Positions 1 to 7,421 of a stretch of DNA of 26,568 nt are shown here, one piece after another (the stretch's first letter is position 1; the number at the start of each line of letters is the position of its first letter). The notes below the pieces were generated by a model, which did not search any database, had not been told where the DNA came from, and saw only the letters and a list, made by a program, of their open reading frames with translations. Position numbers and translations under genes: made by a program. The DNA is from Firmicutes bacterium UBA1764 (lineage in GTDB: Bacteria > Bacillota > Clostridia > Peptostreptococcales > Anaerovoracaceae), in contig DCHA01000049.1 in assembly GCA_002315535.1 (NCBI GenBank), positions 7,666-34,233 of the forward strand, in the 5' to 3' direction.

Positions 1-763
1 AAGTTTCCCAAAGGGTTCTCTTCATGATCTGCGGGGTTGAGATTTCGAGGTAATCCCACTTCTTGTGAACCTGATGCCAATAGTCAAGCAGTGTGTTCTG
101 AAGAACCATTCCGTTTGGAAGATAGAACGGGAATCCCGGAGCTTCATCTCTGAATGCAAAGAGTCCAAGCTCTTTGCCGAGCTTTCTGTGGTCTCTTCTC
201 TTTGCTTCTTCGATTCTTTCAAGGTAAGCTTCGAGCTCTTCCTTGGTCTGGAATGCAATACCGTAAATTCTCTGAAGTGTTTCTCTGTTGCTGTCACCTC
301 TCCAATATGCAGCGTTGCATGTGAGAAGCTTAATTGCGTTACCCTTTACATAGCCTGTGCTTGAAAGGTGCGGGCCTGCACAAAGATCTGTGAATTCGCC
401 CTGTTTATAGAAGGAAATTGTTGCATCCTCCGGAAGATCCTGAATAAGCTCAACCTTGAACGGTTCTTCTTTTTCTTCCATGAACTTGATTGCTTCAGGT
501 CTTGGAAGCTCGAATCTTTCGATAGGAAGTCTTTCCTTTGTAATCTTTTTCATTTCAGCTTCGATTTGCTCCATGTGCTCCGGAGTAAATGCGAATGGTG
601 CGAGCATATCGTAGTACCATCCTTCTTTGATTGATGGACCGATTGCAAGCTTGACTTCAGGCCACAGCCTCTTTACTGCCTGAGCCATAATGTGTGAACA
701 GGAGTGCCAATACGTCTGACGAAATTCCTCGTTCTCAAAAGTGTATTTTTCTTCGTTAGCCAT
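1..763 (-). CDS. thrS: Threonyl-tRNA synthetase, N-terminal part (runs off left edge), no TGS domain
   Basis: Charges tRNA-Thr with threonine in the cytoplasm. About 254 residues are visible; the rest lies beyond base 1. The protein begins directly in the N2 editing domain: the HxxxH pair is H20/H24 (HSCSH) and the second motif is C128/H132 (CAGPH), so proofreading residues are intact. The start of the class II catalytic domain (GFPFYLPNGM) is seen near residue 210. The roughly 60-residue TGS domain of canonical ThrRS is absent. The ATG at 763 has AAAGGA ten bases upstream. A second in-frame ATG at 793 has GGAGGG nine bases upstream and would add ten residues (MVPQRKDSKE), so the start is not settled. 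Only 124 bases separate it from the upstream same-strand gene, which itself ends in a terminator; there is no room for a T-box leader. The family call is firm. Confidence 0.95.
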   Translation of the reverse strand, partial: MANEEKYTFENEEFRQTYWHSCSHIMAQAVKRLWPEVKLAIGPSIKEGWYYDMLAPFAFTPEHMEQIEAEMKKITKERLPIERFELPRPEAIKFMEEKEEPFKVELIQDLPEDATISFYKQGEFTDLCAGPHLSSTGYVKGNAIKLLTCNAAYWRGDSNRETLQRIYGIAFQTKEELEAYLERIEEAKRRDHRKLGKELGLFAFRDEAPGFPFYLPNGMVLQNTLLDYWHQVHKKWDYLEISTPQIMKRTLWET

Positions 764-837
764 TTCTTTTGAATCCTTTCTTTGGGGCACCATACAAGAG
801 TACCCTCCATTAATAATGTAAACGATTAATTTTATCA

Positions 838-866
838 TAAAAACAGCCCAAAAGGGGCTGTTTTTA
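838..866 (-). terminator. Intrinsic terminator after the GTPase-NYN gene
   Basis: Stem AAACAGCCC (841-849) pairs with GGGCTGTTT (855-863) around a 5-base loop. On the minus strand it is followed by T residues, and it lies about 20 bases after the stop at 888. It separates that gene from thrS. Confidence 0.85.
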
Positions 867-887
867 CTCAAAATGTTAAGTTTTCGT

Positions 888-3455
888 TTAGATTTTTTTC
901 AGTCTTGCAATGTCTGCCAGAGTTATTTTTTTCCTTGGAATTTGAAGGATGGCAGAGATTTCATTTAGAGTCTTTTCAAGCTCATATTCAAGCTCCTTGC
1001 TGGACATTCTGATAACTCCGGCCCTTAATGCTGTAAGCTGAATCAGGCCATCTGATGTTGCAACCCTTACGCTGTAATTTTTGCCGATTTCGCGAACCAA
1101 GGCCTCAATAAAGGCATCGGCACTTTCGCCCTCCTTGGTATACACAATGTGTATTCCGTGGTCATCCTCTTTTGCCCCGAGGTTATCCTTTCTCTTATAG
1201 CCATCAAAGATAAGGCAGACCTCGTTATTTTTAAACGCACGGTAATTAATCAGCATATCGGTCAGGCGGGCTCTTGCCGCATCCATAGATGCTTTGGCAA
1301 GCTCTTTAAGCTCGGGCCAGGAAAAAATCATATTATAGGCATCGACAATTAAATAATCTTTTTTAATCACCGTCTGCTTTTTCTTGCCGGAGCCACCAAA
1401 GTCAACAGTCACGCTTGCAATCTGAGGGCGCTTTGGCTCGCCGAACTCTCTTTGCATTATTGCCTGAAGTTCTTTCTCGTCAAAATCAATATTTCCACTT
1501 CTAAGCTTTGGACTGTGCGAAATCTCCGGCACGCTATGCTCAAAGCTGATGCCGCTATCAAGATGCGCAAAATCAGGAACCTTGTTCCACTTTACATTTA
1601 CGCCTGCGCCGTGAGAGCAAAATACAGAGTCCGCAGTATTTTCGACATCCCTGTCCGGATCATAAGCTGATTCCTCAGCAATTTTTTCTGTGTTGTGGCA
1701 TGGAAAATGCCCTGCGAAGCTGCAGCTGATTCTGCCGCGGCCTTTGGTATATGACAAAAGCTCGAGCTGATAATTCTGAAGCTCAGAAACAGGACCGCGA
1801 CCTTTAATCTGGATATTCATACCCATATCCTTTGGTGCATCAAAGCTGCAAGACATAGCCTTGCAATCACTTATTGCCCTCCCTATATGCTCAGCAGGAA
1901 TTTCAAGGCAGTAATCATAATACGGCTCAAGCAAAACATTTTCAGCGGACATAAGGCCTTGTCTGACTGCCCTGTAGACAGCCTGCCTGAAATCTCCGCC
2001 CTCGGTATGCTTTAAATGGGCCCTGCCTGCGACAATCGTAATTCTAATATCGGTAATCGGCGCTCCGATGATTACGCCAAGGTGCTCCTTCTCTGCAAGA
2101 TTTGTCAGAATAAGTCTCTGCCAATTAAGATCCAGCGTATCAGTGCTGCATGCGCTGCACAGCTCAATCCCCGATCCCGGGGCAAGCGGCTCCATTAAAA
2201 GATGCACTTCGGCGTAATGACGAAGCGGCTCGAAATGCCCTATGCCAAGGACCGGCGCCGCAATTGTCTCTTTGTATACTATATGCCCCGTATCTATTTC
2301 GACATTCATGCCGTAGCGGTCATATATCAGATCCTTTAGAACGTCTATCTGAACCTGGCCCATAAGACGAGCCTCGATTTCCTTCAGGCGGCTGTTATAT
2401 ACAATGCGAAGCATGGGGTCCTCTTCCGCAAGCAGACTGAGCTTTTTCATTGCATTTATGCTGTCAACGCCCGCAGGCGGAATGATTCTGTATGAAAGAA
2501 CCGGCTCCAGCACTGGGCTTATCTGAGCACTTTCAAATCCAAGCCCCTGACCCGCGAAGCTTTTTTCAAGACCGCAAAGAGCATAAATATTTCCCGGCTC
2601 TGCAAGGCCTACCGCCTCGAATTTTACTCCGGAGTATGCCCTGATCTGGTTTATCTTCTCATCGTCGATAGTGTCCTTCGGCTTTAAAGCTCCACCGCAA
2701 AGCTTTATCCAGCTGAGCCTTTGACCGCTTTCATCATGACTGATCTTAAAGACCTTTGCACCAAATTCTTCGCTGTACTTTTTTTCGGAAATATACTCTG
2801 AAAGAAAGCTTATCAGCTCGTCAACGCCCTCAAGCCTTAGAGCTGAACCAAAGAGACAAGGGAAAAGCTTTCTACCGTCGATTAAGCTGCATACAGTCTC
2901 TTTTGAGAGTGTGCCCCTGTCTAAAAACTCTGTGAGAGCATTCTCATCCAGCTCGGCGATTTTCTCAAAGTCAAGATTATTAAAATCTACAAAGCCCTCG
3001 CCAAAGTGCAGCTTAAGATCCTCGAGCAATGTAGCAAGGCTCTTGCCGGAGGCCTCCATTAGATCCTTTTTATTTACCCAAACAATGCACGGAACCCTGT
3101 ATCTTTTCAAAAGCTCCCAAAGCGTTAGGGTATGCGCCTGAACTCCATCCTGACCACTGATAACAAGCAAAGCATAGTCCAGTACCGACAGGGTTCTTTC
3201 CATTTCCGCCGAGAAATCCATATGGCCCGGAGTATCAAGCAGATTAAAATGATTATTTCCAACATCAAAAATTGCCTGCTTGGAAAAGATAGTAATACCT
3301 CTTTCTTTTTCAATCAGGAAATTGTCTAAAAACGCATCCTTATGATCAACACGGCCTATCCTTCTGATACTGCCGCTCTTGTAAAGCAGGGCCTCAGCTG
3401 TTGTCGTTTTACCGGCATCAACATGAGCTAAAATGCCCAAGACTACATTATTCAT
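888..3455 (-). CDS. TetM-like translation-factor GTPase fused to a C-terminal YacP/Rae1-type NYN ribonuclease domain
   Basis: An 855-residue fusion. Residues 1 to about 640 follow the EF-G/ribosomal-protection-protein plan: G1 AHVDAGKT (10-17), G2 RGIT (52-55), G3 DTPGH (74-78), G4 NKKD (128-131), an EF-G-like domain IV with HLKHTEGGDFRQ (480-491), and a C-terminal SYTKGRGR (568-575). After a polar linker (about 640-697) comes a YacP/Rae1-type NYN domain (about 698-830) with VDAYN (D705), WPEL, IFDGYK (D751), ESAD (D780) and ATSD (D802), the acidic residues expected of the nuclease. TetM itself is about 640 residues and has no such domain. Rae1 is known as a ribosome-associated RNase that cuts mRNA in the A site, and TetM-type GTPases bind near the A site; a ribosome-directed mRNA-cutting role is inference. 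Domain IV lacks the SPV tip that TetM uses against tetracycline. There is no Shine-Dalgarno; see the promoter at 3456. Confidence 0.9.
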   Translation of the reverse strand: MNNVVLGILAHVDAGKTTTAEALLYKSGSIRRIGRVDHKDAFLDNFLIEKERGITIFSKQAIFDVGNNHFNLLDTPGHMDFSAEMERTLSVLDYALLVISGQDGVQAHTLTLWELLKRYRVPCIVWVNKKDLMEASGKSLATLLEDLKLHFGEGFVDFNNLDFEKIAELDENALTEFLDRGTLSKETVCSLIDGRKLFPCLFGSALRLEGVDELISFLSEYISEKKYSEEFGAKVFKISHDESGQRLSWIKLCGGALKPKDTIDDEKINQIRAYSGVKFEAVGLAEPGNIYALCGLEKSFAGQGLGFESAQISPVLEPVLSYRIIPPAGVDSINAMKKLSLLAEEDPMLRIVYNSRLKEIEARLMGQVQIDVLKDLIYDRYGMNVEIDTGHIVYKETIAAPVLGIGHFEPLRHYAEVHLLMEPLAPGSGIELCSACSTDTLDLNWQRLILTNLAEKEHLGVIIGAPITDIRITIVAGRAHLKHTEGGDFRQAVYRAVRQGLMSAENVLLEPYYDYCLEIPAEHIGRAISDCKAMSCSFDAPKDMGMNIQIKGRGPVSELQNYQLELLSYTKGRGRISCSFAGHFPCHNTEKIAEESAYDPDRDVENTADSVFCSHGAGVNVKWNKVPDFAHLDSGISFEHSVPEISHSPKLRSGNIDFDEKELQAIMQREFGEPKRPQIASVTVDFGGSGKKKQTVIKKDYLIVDAYNMIFSWPELKELAKASMDAARARLTDMLINYRAFKNNEVCLIFDGYKRKDNLGAKEDDHGIHIVYTKEGESADAFIEALVREIGKNYSVRVATSDGLIQLTALRAGVIRMSSKELEYELEKTLNEISAILQIPRKKITLADIARLKKI

Positions 3456-3469
3456 GCTATAATTATAGC
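3456..3469. promoter_or_regulatory. Perfect palindrome carrying back-to-back -10 hexamers for two divergent genes
   Basis: GCTATAATTATAGC is its own reverse complement and gives TATAAT on both strands (3458-3463 plus, 3467-3462 minus). The minus hexamer ends six bases before the ATG at 3455, so transcription would start at about the A of the start codon. The plus hexamer would give a leader of about 30 bases before the ATG at 3504. The -35 elements are weak: T-rich at about 3485-3493 on minus, none clear on plus. The position could also make it an operator. Confidence 0.55.
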
Positions 3470-3503
3470 AGAGAAAATAGTTTAAAAAAACAAGGTGAAA
3501 GCT

Positions 3504-4529
3504 ATGTTCAAAGATTATAACGATGTATTACTAAACGCAAAAAAAGTCCTTGATGGAATTTGCAATGTTTGTCCGGAGTGCAACGGACTCGCTTGCAAAG
3601 GCAAGGTTCCTGGCTGCGGCGCAAAGGGCAGCGGATCCGCCTTTACGGAATGCATAGACTTCTTTAAGTCCATCAAGCTAAATATGGATGCCGTTCATCC
3701 GCACTTTGAGGCAAATACAAGAATAGAGGCACTTGGCACCGAATTCATGTATCCGTTTTTTGTGGCTCCAATAGGCGGCATGAATCTCAACTATGGCGGA
3801 GTCCTGACCGAAGCCGCATATTCAAAGGCTGTAATAAAGGGCGCAAGGCAGACAGGAATCTGCGCCTTTACCGGAGACGGTCCCAACGAAGAGTATTTCT
3901 TCGCACCACTTGAATTTATCAAGGAAGAGCAAGGTCTTGGCATTCCTACTATCAAGCCCTGGGATATGGACAAATGCCTAAAGAGAATAGAAATAATCGA
4001 AAGCTTTGGTGCAGTAGCCTTTGCAATGGATATTGACTCTGCATCTCTAATAAATCTTAAGCTCATGGGGAAGCCTGTATACACAAAGAGCACCGAAGAG
4101 CTTAAAACGCTTGCCGAGTCAACAACAATGCCTTTCATAGTTAAGGGCATCATGACGCCTCAGGCCGCTGAAAGATGTGCAGAGGCTGGCTGCTACGGCA
4201 TTGTGGTATCAAGCCATGGAGGCAGAGTCCTTGAGGACTGCCCACCACCTGCAAGCATGCTCCCTGAAATCAGAAAGGCTGTTGGAAATAGCCTGAAGAT
4301 ATTTGTCGATGGCGGAGTTCGCTGCGGAGCAGATGTATTTAAATGCATTGCCCTTGGCGCAGACGCAGCATTAATCGGAAGGCCTTACGCTATTGCAGCG
4401 CACGGCGGCATGGATGAAGGCGTAAAGATGCTTACAAAAAAGATAGGAGCAGAGCTGAGTGAAATAATGCTTATGACAAACTGCCCGGATATCAAATCGA
4501 TAACATCAGAAAAAATCATAATGAAATAA
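3504..4529 (+). CDS. FMN-dependent alpha-hydroxy-acid dehydrogenase/oxidase family protein with Cys-rich N-terminus
   Basis: 341 residues, TIM-barrel flavoenzyme of the lactate/glycolate oxidase family, expected to oxidise a 2-hydroxy acid with FMN. Visible active-site features are K214 (FIVKG), the SSHGGR signature with catalytic base H238 and R241, FVDGGVR (268-273) and the phosphate-binding IGRP (291-294). The N-terminus has five cysteines in a C-x2-C-x2-C-x4-C-x6-C pattern (20, 23, 26, 31, 38), not found in classical lactate oxidase and suggestive of a metal or Fe-S site. The start is taken at ATG 3504 because AAGGTG lies six bases before it; the in-frame GTG at 3495 is inside that site. 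It is followed 13 bases later by the cupin gene, probably co-transcribed. The substrate cannot be told from the sequence. Confidence 0.88.
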   Translation: MFKDYNDVLLNAKKVLDGICNVCPECNGLACKGKVPGCGAKGSGSAFTECIDFFKSIKLNMDAVHPHFEANTRIEALGTEFMYPFFVAPIGGMNLNYGGVLTEAAYSKAVIKGARQTGICAFTGDGPNEEYFFAPLEFIKEEQGLGIPTIKPWDMDKCLKRIEIIESFGAVAFAMDIDSASLINLKLMGKPVYTKSTEELKTLAESTTMPFIVKGIMTPQAAERCAEAGCYGIVVSSHGGRVLEDCPPPASMLPEIRKAVGNSLKIFVDGGVRCGADVFKCIALGADAALIGRPYAIAAHGGMDEGVKMLTKKIGAELSEIMLMTNCPDIKSITSEKIIMK

Positions 4530-4542
4530 GGAGGAAAAGCAC

Positions 4543-4902
4543 ATGTATTTCATGCGAGATGAACAAAAGCACGACATTAAGGAAAATCTAAAGGGCGGCG
4601 TTGGCCCTCTTGATTTCAGAAACATAGTACCCGCAGAAATGCTTTACGGCGCAGGGACAGTATTCAGCCTCGTAACCTTTAAGCCGGGCGAATCAATAGG
4701 ACTTCACGGTCATACAGAAAACTTTGAAATCTATTTCATAGTTGAAGGCAAAGCAAAGGTTACAGACAATGGCGAGGAAAGAATCTTGACAGCCGGAGAC
4801 AGTGAAATCTGTGCAAACGGTGATACTCACTCAATCGAAAATATCGGGGACACAGATCTTAAAATAGTTGCACTGATATTAAACAATTTCGAAAGAAAAT
4901 AA
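4543..4902 (+). CDS. Small cupin-domain protein
   Basis: A 119-residue single-domain cupin. Motif 1 carries probable metal ligands H55, H57 and E62 (GLHGHTENFE), and motif 2 carries H96 (NGDTHSIEN), so a mononuclear metal site is expected. A strong AGGAGG (from 4529) sits at the stop of the preceding dehydrogenase gene, so the two are likely one operon. Such small cupins may be isomerases, dioxygenases or sugar/acid-binding proteins; which one cannot be decided here. Pairing with a hydroxy-acid dehydrogenase hints at work on a related acid, which is inference. Confidence 0.88.
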   Translation: MYFMRDEQKHDIKENLKGGVGPLDFRNIVPAEMLYGAGTVFSLVTFKPGESIGLHGHTENFEIYFIVEGKAKVTDNGEERILTAGDSEICANGDTHSIENIGDTDLKIVALILNNFERK

Positions 4903-4910
4903 GCGTTAAA

Positions 4911-4943
4911 AAAGGTTGCCCTTCAAAGGCAACCTTTTGTTTT
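4911..4943. terminator. Bidirectional terminator between the cupin gene and the DUF523 gene
   Basis: AAAGGTTGCC (4911-4920) pairs with GGCAACCTTT (4928-4937) around a 7-base loop, with T-rich flanks on either strand. It lies 9 bases after the cupin stop and 4 bases from the convergent DUF523 stop, so it can end both transcripts. Confidence 0.9.
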
Positions 4944-4946
4944 GCT

Positions 4947-5366
4947 TTATAAATCTTCTTCAGTCATTACCTTAAAGCCGGCCTTTTTCAAGTACTCAAC
5001 TGTAATGCCATCGCCGGGGATTTTCTTTCCGGAGAAGCTTCCGTCATAGATGAGCCCGCATCCGCAGGATGGGCTGCCTGACTTCAATACGCAGTAATCA
5101 GCCTTGCAAAGCTTTGCTATTTCTACTGCAGTCTTTGCTCCAAGGTCGTACTCCCTTGTGACATCAACTCCGTCATCACGAAGGACCTTATCCCCCACTC
5201 TTTCGGAAGGATGCCTTGGGGTCGGAAGGCCTCCGAGCTGCTCCGGGCAAACAGGGATAAGTGTATTCTCTTTTCCAAGTTCAAGTAACTTATCACTAGT
5301 CTTTTTTGCAGCATCATATCTGCATACACAGCCAACGAGGCAAGCGCTTACCAATATATTTGCCAT
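4947..5366 (-). CDS. DUF523 family protein, TudS-like thiouracil desulfurase
   Basis: 139 residues, single DUF523 domain. The family includes TudS, the [4Fe-4S] enzyme that removes sulfur from 2-thiouracil to give uracil. The expected cluster cysteines are present: C9 in SACLVG, C40 in CPEQLGGLPTPR and C101 in KSGSPSCGCG. It is the last gene of the uraA-pyrR operon: its ATG lies three bases after the pyrR stop, and its AAAGGG ribosome binding site lies within the end of pyrR. Sitting behind a uracil permease and PyrR fits a role in feeding thiolated uracil into pyrimidine salvage. Family membership is seen directly; the desulfurase activity is inferred from motifs and context. Many DUF523 proteins remain untested. 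Confidence 0.85.
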   Translation of the reverse strand: MANILVSACLVGCVCRYDAAKKTSDKLLELGKENTLIPVCPEQLGGLPTPRHPSERVGDKVLRDDGVDVTREYDLGAKTAVEIAKLCKADYCVLKSGSPSCGCGLIYDGSFSGKKIPGDGITVEYLKKAGFKVMTEEDL

Positions 5367-5368
5367 AG

Positions 5369-5905
5369 CTAATCCCTTTCGTATAATTCAACGTTTGTTA
5401 TGCCATCAATTTCCGCAAAGTTCACCTTGACGGTTTCCTTCTGTGAGGTTGGAACATTTTTACCTATATAGTCAGGTCTAATAGGAAGTTCCCTGTGGCC
5501 TCTGTCAATCAGAACAGCAAGACAAATCTTGCTTGGACGTCCCTGACCGAATATTGCCTCGATTGCGGCTCTTGCGGTTCTGCCTGTATAAAGGACATCA
5601 TCACAAATAATGATTTCTTTTCCGTCAACGTCGATATCTATTTTGGCGTCGTTTACACGTGGCATATAGTCATGCGACAAATCGTCTCTGTAAAAGGTAA
5701 TATCCAGCTCACAAAGAGGAACTTCGACTCCGGAGTGCTTTTGAATATTCTCTTTAAGCACCTTAGCCATTGGTACCCCTCTGGTCTTTATACCTACAAG
5801 GACAACATTATTCAGATTTGCACTCTTCTCAATGATTTCGAAAGAGAGCCTTGTTAGGGCTCTCTTTACTGTGAGTTCATCAAGAAGCTGAACTTTCTTT
5901 TTCAT
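5369..5905 (-). CDS. pyrR: PyrR, pyrimidine operon attenuator / uracil phosphoribosyltransferase
   Basis: 178 residues, the normal PyrR length. It binds UMP/UTP and a stem-loop in pyr leader RNAs to promote termination, and has weak uracil phosphoribosyltransferase activity. The type I PRTase PRPP loop is IIICDDVLYTGRTARAA (98-114), and the start LLDELTVKRALTRLSFEIIE is typical of the family. It lies 9 bases after uraA; its AAGGAA ribosome binding site overlaps the uraA stop codon, so the genes are translationally close. A matching PyrR target is visible in the leader of the same operon (7469-7491), implying autoregulation through UMP level. Confidence 0.96.
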   Translation of the reverse strand: MKKKVQLLDELTVKRALTRLSFEIIEKSANLNNVVLVGIKTRGVPMAKVLKENIQKHSGVEVPLCELDITFYRDDLSHDYMPRVNDAKIDIDVDGKEIIICDDVLYTGRTARAAIEAIFGQGRPSKICLAVLIDRGHRELPIRPDYIGKNVPTSQKETVKVNFAEIDGITNVELYERD

Positions 5906-5914
5906 TTTTATTCC

Positions 5915-7342
5915 TTACTTTTCGTCTTCTGTAAGTTCAACGTCACCCATTGTATCAACCATCTTACCGATTGATTCATTCTCGTGTCCTTCACCTGTAA
6001 TCTTTCTTGTGATGATACCAACGATCATTGCAGCAGCAAGAGATGTAAGAGTGATGAGGGATCCGCCTGTTGCTGAGTTGTGGCCGAAGCTGAATGAAAG
6101 TCCGCCGATACCGCAAACAAGAATAGCTGCAACCGGGTAGAGGTTTCTGTTGTCGCCAAGGTCAACCTTTGCAACAAGCTGAAGTCCTGATACTGCGATG
6201 AAGCCGTAGAGGGCTACGCAAGCTCCGCCCATAACGCACTTTGGAATTGATTCGATAACTGCTACGAACGGTGTGAAGAATGCAAGAATCATGCATCCGA
6301 TTGATGCTGTTGAAATTGTGTGTGTGGAAGCATTTCCTGTGATAGCTACGCAAGCCATGGATTCGCCATATGTTGTGTTAGCGCAGCTTCCAAATACTGT
6401 ACCGATGAGAGAACCAATACCGTCACCGATGAGTGTCTTATCAAGACCAGGATCTGTGATAAGGTCGTGATTGATAATGTTGGAAAGGTTCTTGTGGTCG
6501 CCTGTGTGCTGTGCAAGCTCTACTACTGCGATAGGTGCATAAATAAGAGCAAGGTTAACGATTGCTGCACCGTCAATCTTTGCATACTGGCCGCTTGTCT
6601 TAAATGCATTGATGATATAGAATCCCGGGATATCTACGATTGACTTGATGCTGAAGTTTCCGAAAGCATCGATGAATGGCTGGAAGCTGAGAATCTGAAG
6701 TGCCTGAGCTCCTGTTGCTCTTCCGATAAGTGTGAGGATCATTGCAAGGATATAACCTGCGCCGATGCCATAGATGAATGGGAACATCTTCATGCTACTG
6801 TTTCCGCGTACTGAGCAGTAAACAATTGCAAGGAAGGTGAATAAACCAACAGCAATTGTGATAAGGCTGTATGTATCCCCGCCGTTTGTTGACATCCAGC
6901 CTGTAGCTGTGCTGGAAAGTGAAAGTCCGATGAGTGCTACGATAGGACCTGCAATAGCTGCCGGAAGGAGTTTGTTAATCCAGCCGCTTCCTGCTACCTT
7001 AATTACAAGTGCTACGATAACGTATACAAGTGCAGCAAAGCCTACACCGATGATAACACCCCAGTAGCCGTAGCCTGCACCGATTGATGCTGCATATGCT
7101 CCAAGGAATGTGAATGTACTACCAAGGAATACAGGGCTCTTTTTCTTAGTTACAAAGATGTAAAAGAGTGTACCAAGACCTGCACCAAAGAGTGCAGCTG
7201 CAGGGTCTGATGGAAGACCGTTGCCTGTCATGATGATTGGAACGAGCAGAGTAGCAGCCATAATAGCAATCATCTGCTGGAATGCGAAGAGAATATTCTC
7301 TTTCTTAGATGGTTTGTCGTAAACGTCGTAAATGAGTTTCAT
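5915..7342 (-). CDS. uraA: Uracil permease, NCS2 (UraA/PyrP) family
   Basis: 475 residues, a membrane protein with about 14 hydrophobic segments expected for the nucleobase-cation symporter 2 family; imports uracil with protons. Family signs are the early MIAIMAATLLVPIIMTG segment, VVELAQHTGDHKNLS with the conserved E-H-GDH near residue 280, and the GSCANTTYGE motif near 325. A charged C-terminal tail (ITGEGHENES... to the end) is cytoplasmic. The start ATG is preceded by AAAGGA seven bases upstream. It is the first gene of a uraA-pyrR-DUF523 operon controlled by a PyrR attenuator and its own promoter. Uracil rather than xanthine as substrate is supported by this context. Confidence 0.95.
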   Translation of the reverse strand: MKLIYDVYDKPSKKENILFAFQQMIAIMAATLLVPIIMTGNGLPSDPAAALFGAGLGTLFYIFVTKKKSPVFLGSTFTFLGAYAASIGAGYGYWGVIIGVGFAALVYVIVALVIKVAGSGWINKLLPAAIAGPIVALIGLSLSSTATGWMSTNGGDTYSLITIAVGLFTFLAIVYCSVRGNSSMKMFPFIYGIGAGYILAMILTLIGRATGAQALQILSFQPFIDAFGNFSIKSIVDIPGFYIINAFKTSGQYAKIDGAAIVNLALIYAPIAVVELAQHTGDHKNLSNIINHDLITDPGLDKTLIGDGIGSLIGTVFGSCANTTYGESMACVAITGNASTHTISTASIGCMILAFFTPFVAVIESIPKCVMGGACVALYGFIAVSGLQLVAKVDLGDNRNLYPVAAILVCGIGGLSFSFGHNSATGGSLITLTSLAAAMIVGIITRKITGEGHENESIGKMVDTMGDVELTEDEK

Positions 7343-7390
7343 TTTTTCATCCTTTCATGGAAAATATAGATATAATTCCACAAAACGCAT

Positions 7391-7421
7391 AAAAAAACCT
7401 TGCCGTTTGTATAGGCAAGGT
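7391..7421 (-). terminator. Attenuator terminator in the uraA leader
   Basis: On the minus strand ACCTTGCC (7421-7414), a 9-base loop, GGCAAGGT (7404-7397), then uninterrupted T residues to 7391. It lies 49 bases before the uraA start and would block the operon unless the antiterminator forms. Confidence 0.92.

Noticed and set aside
764..887. T-box riboswitch before thrS
   Set aside because: Only about 70 bases lie between the upstream terminator and the start; no specifier stem, no T-box core sequence and no attenuator hairpin.
888..3455. Tetracycline resistance gene (tetM/tetO)
   Set aside because: The core is TetM-like, but domain IV lacks the TetM loop tip, the protein carries a nuclease domain, and there are no mobile-element neighbours. 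Calling it a resistance gene would be unsupported.
3791..4153. Long frames antisense to real genes (also 21864-22475 and 12584-13048)
   Set aside because: Each lies wholly inside a well-supported gene, has no ribosome binding site and gives low-complexity or unrelated protein; shadows of codon bias.
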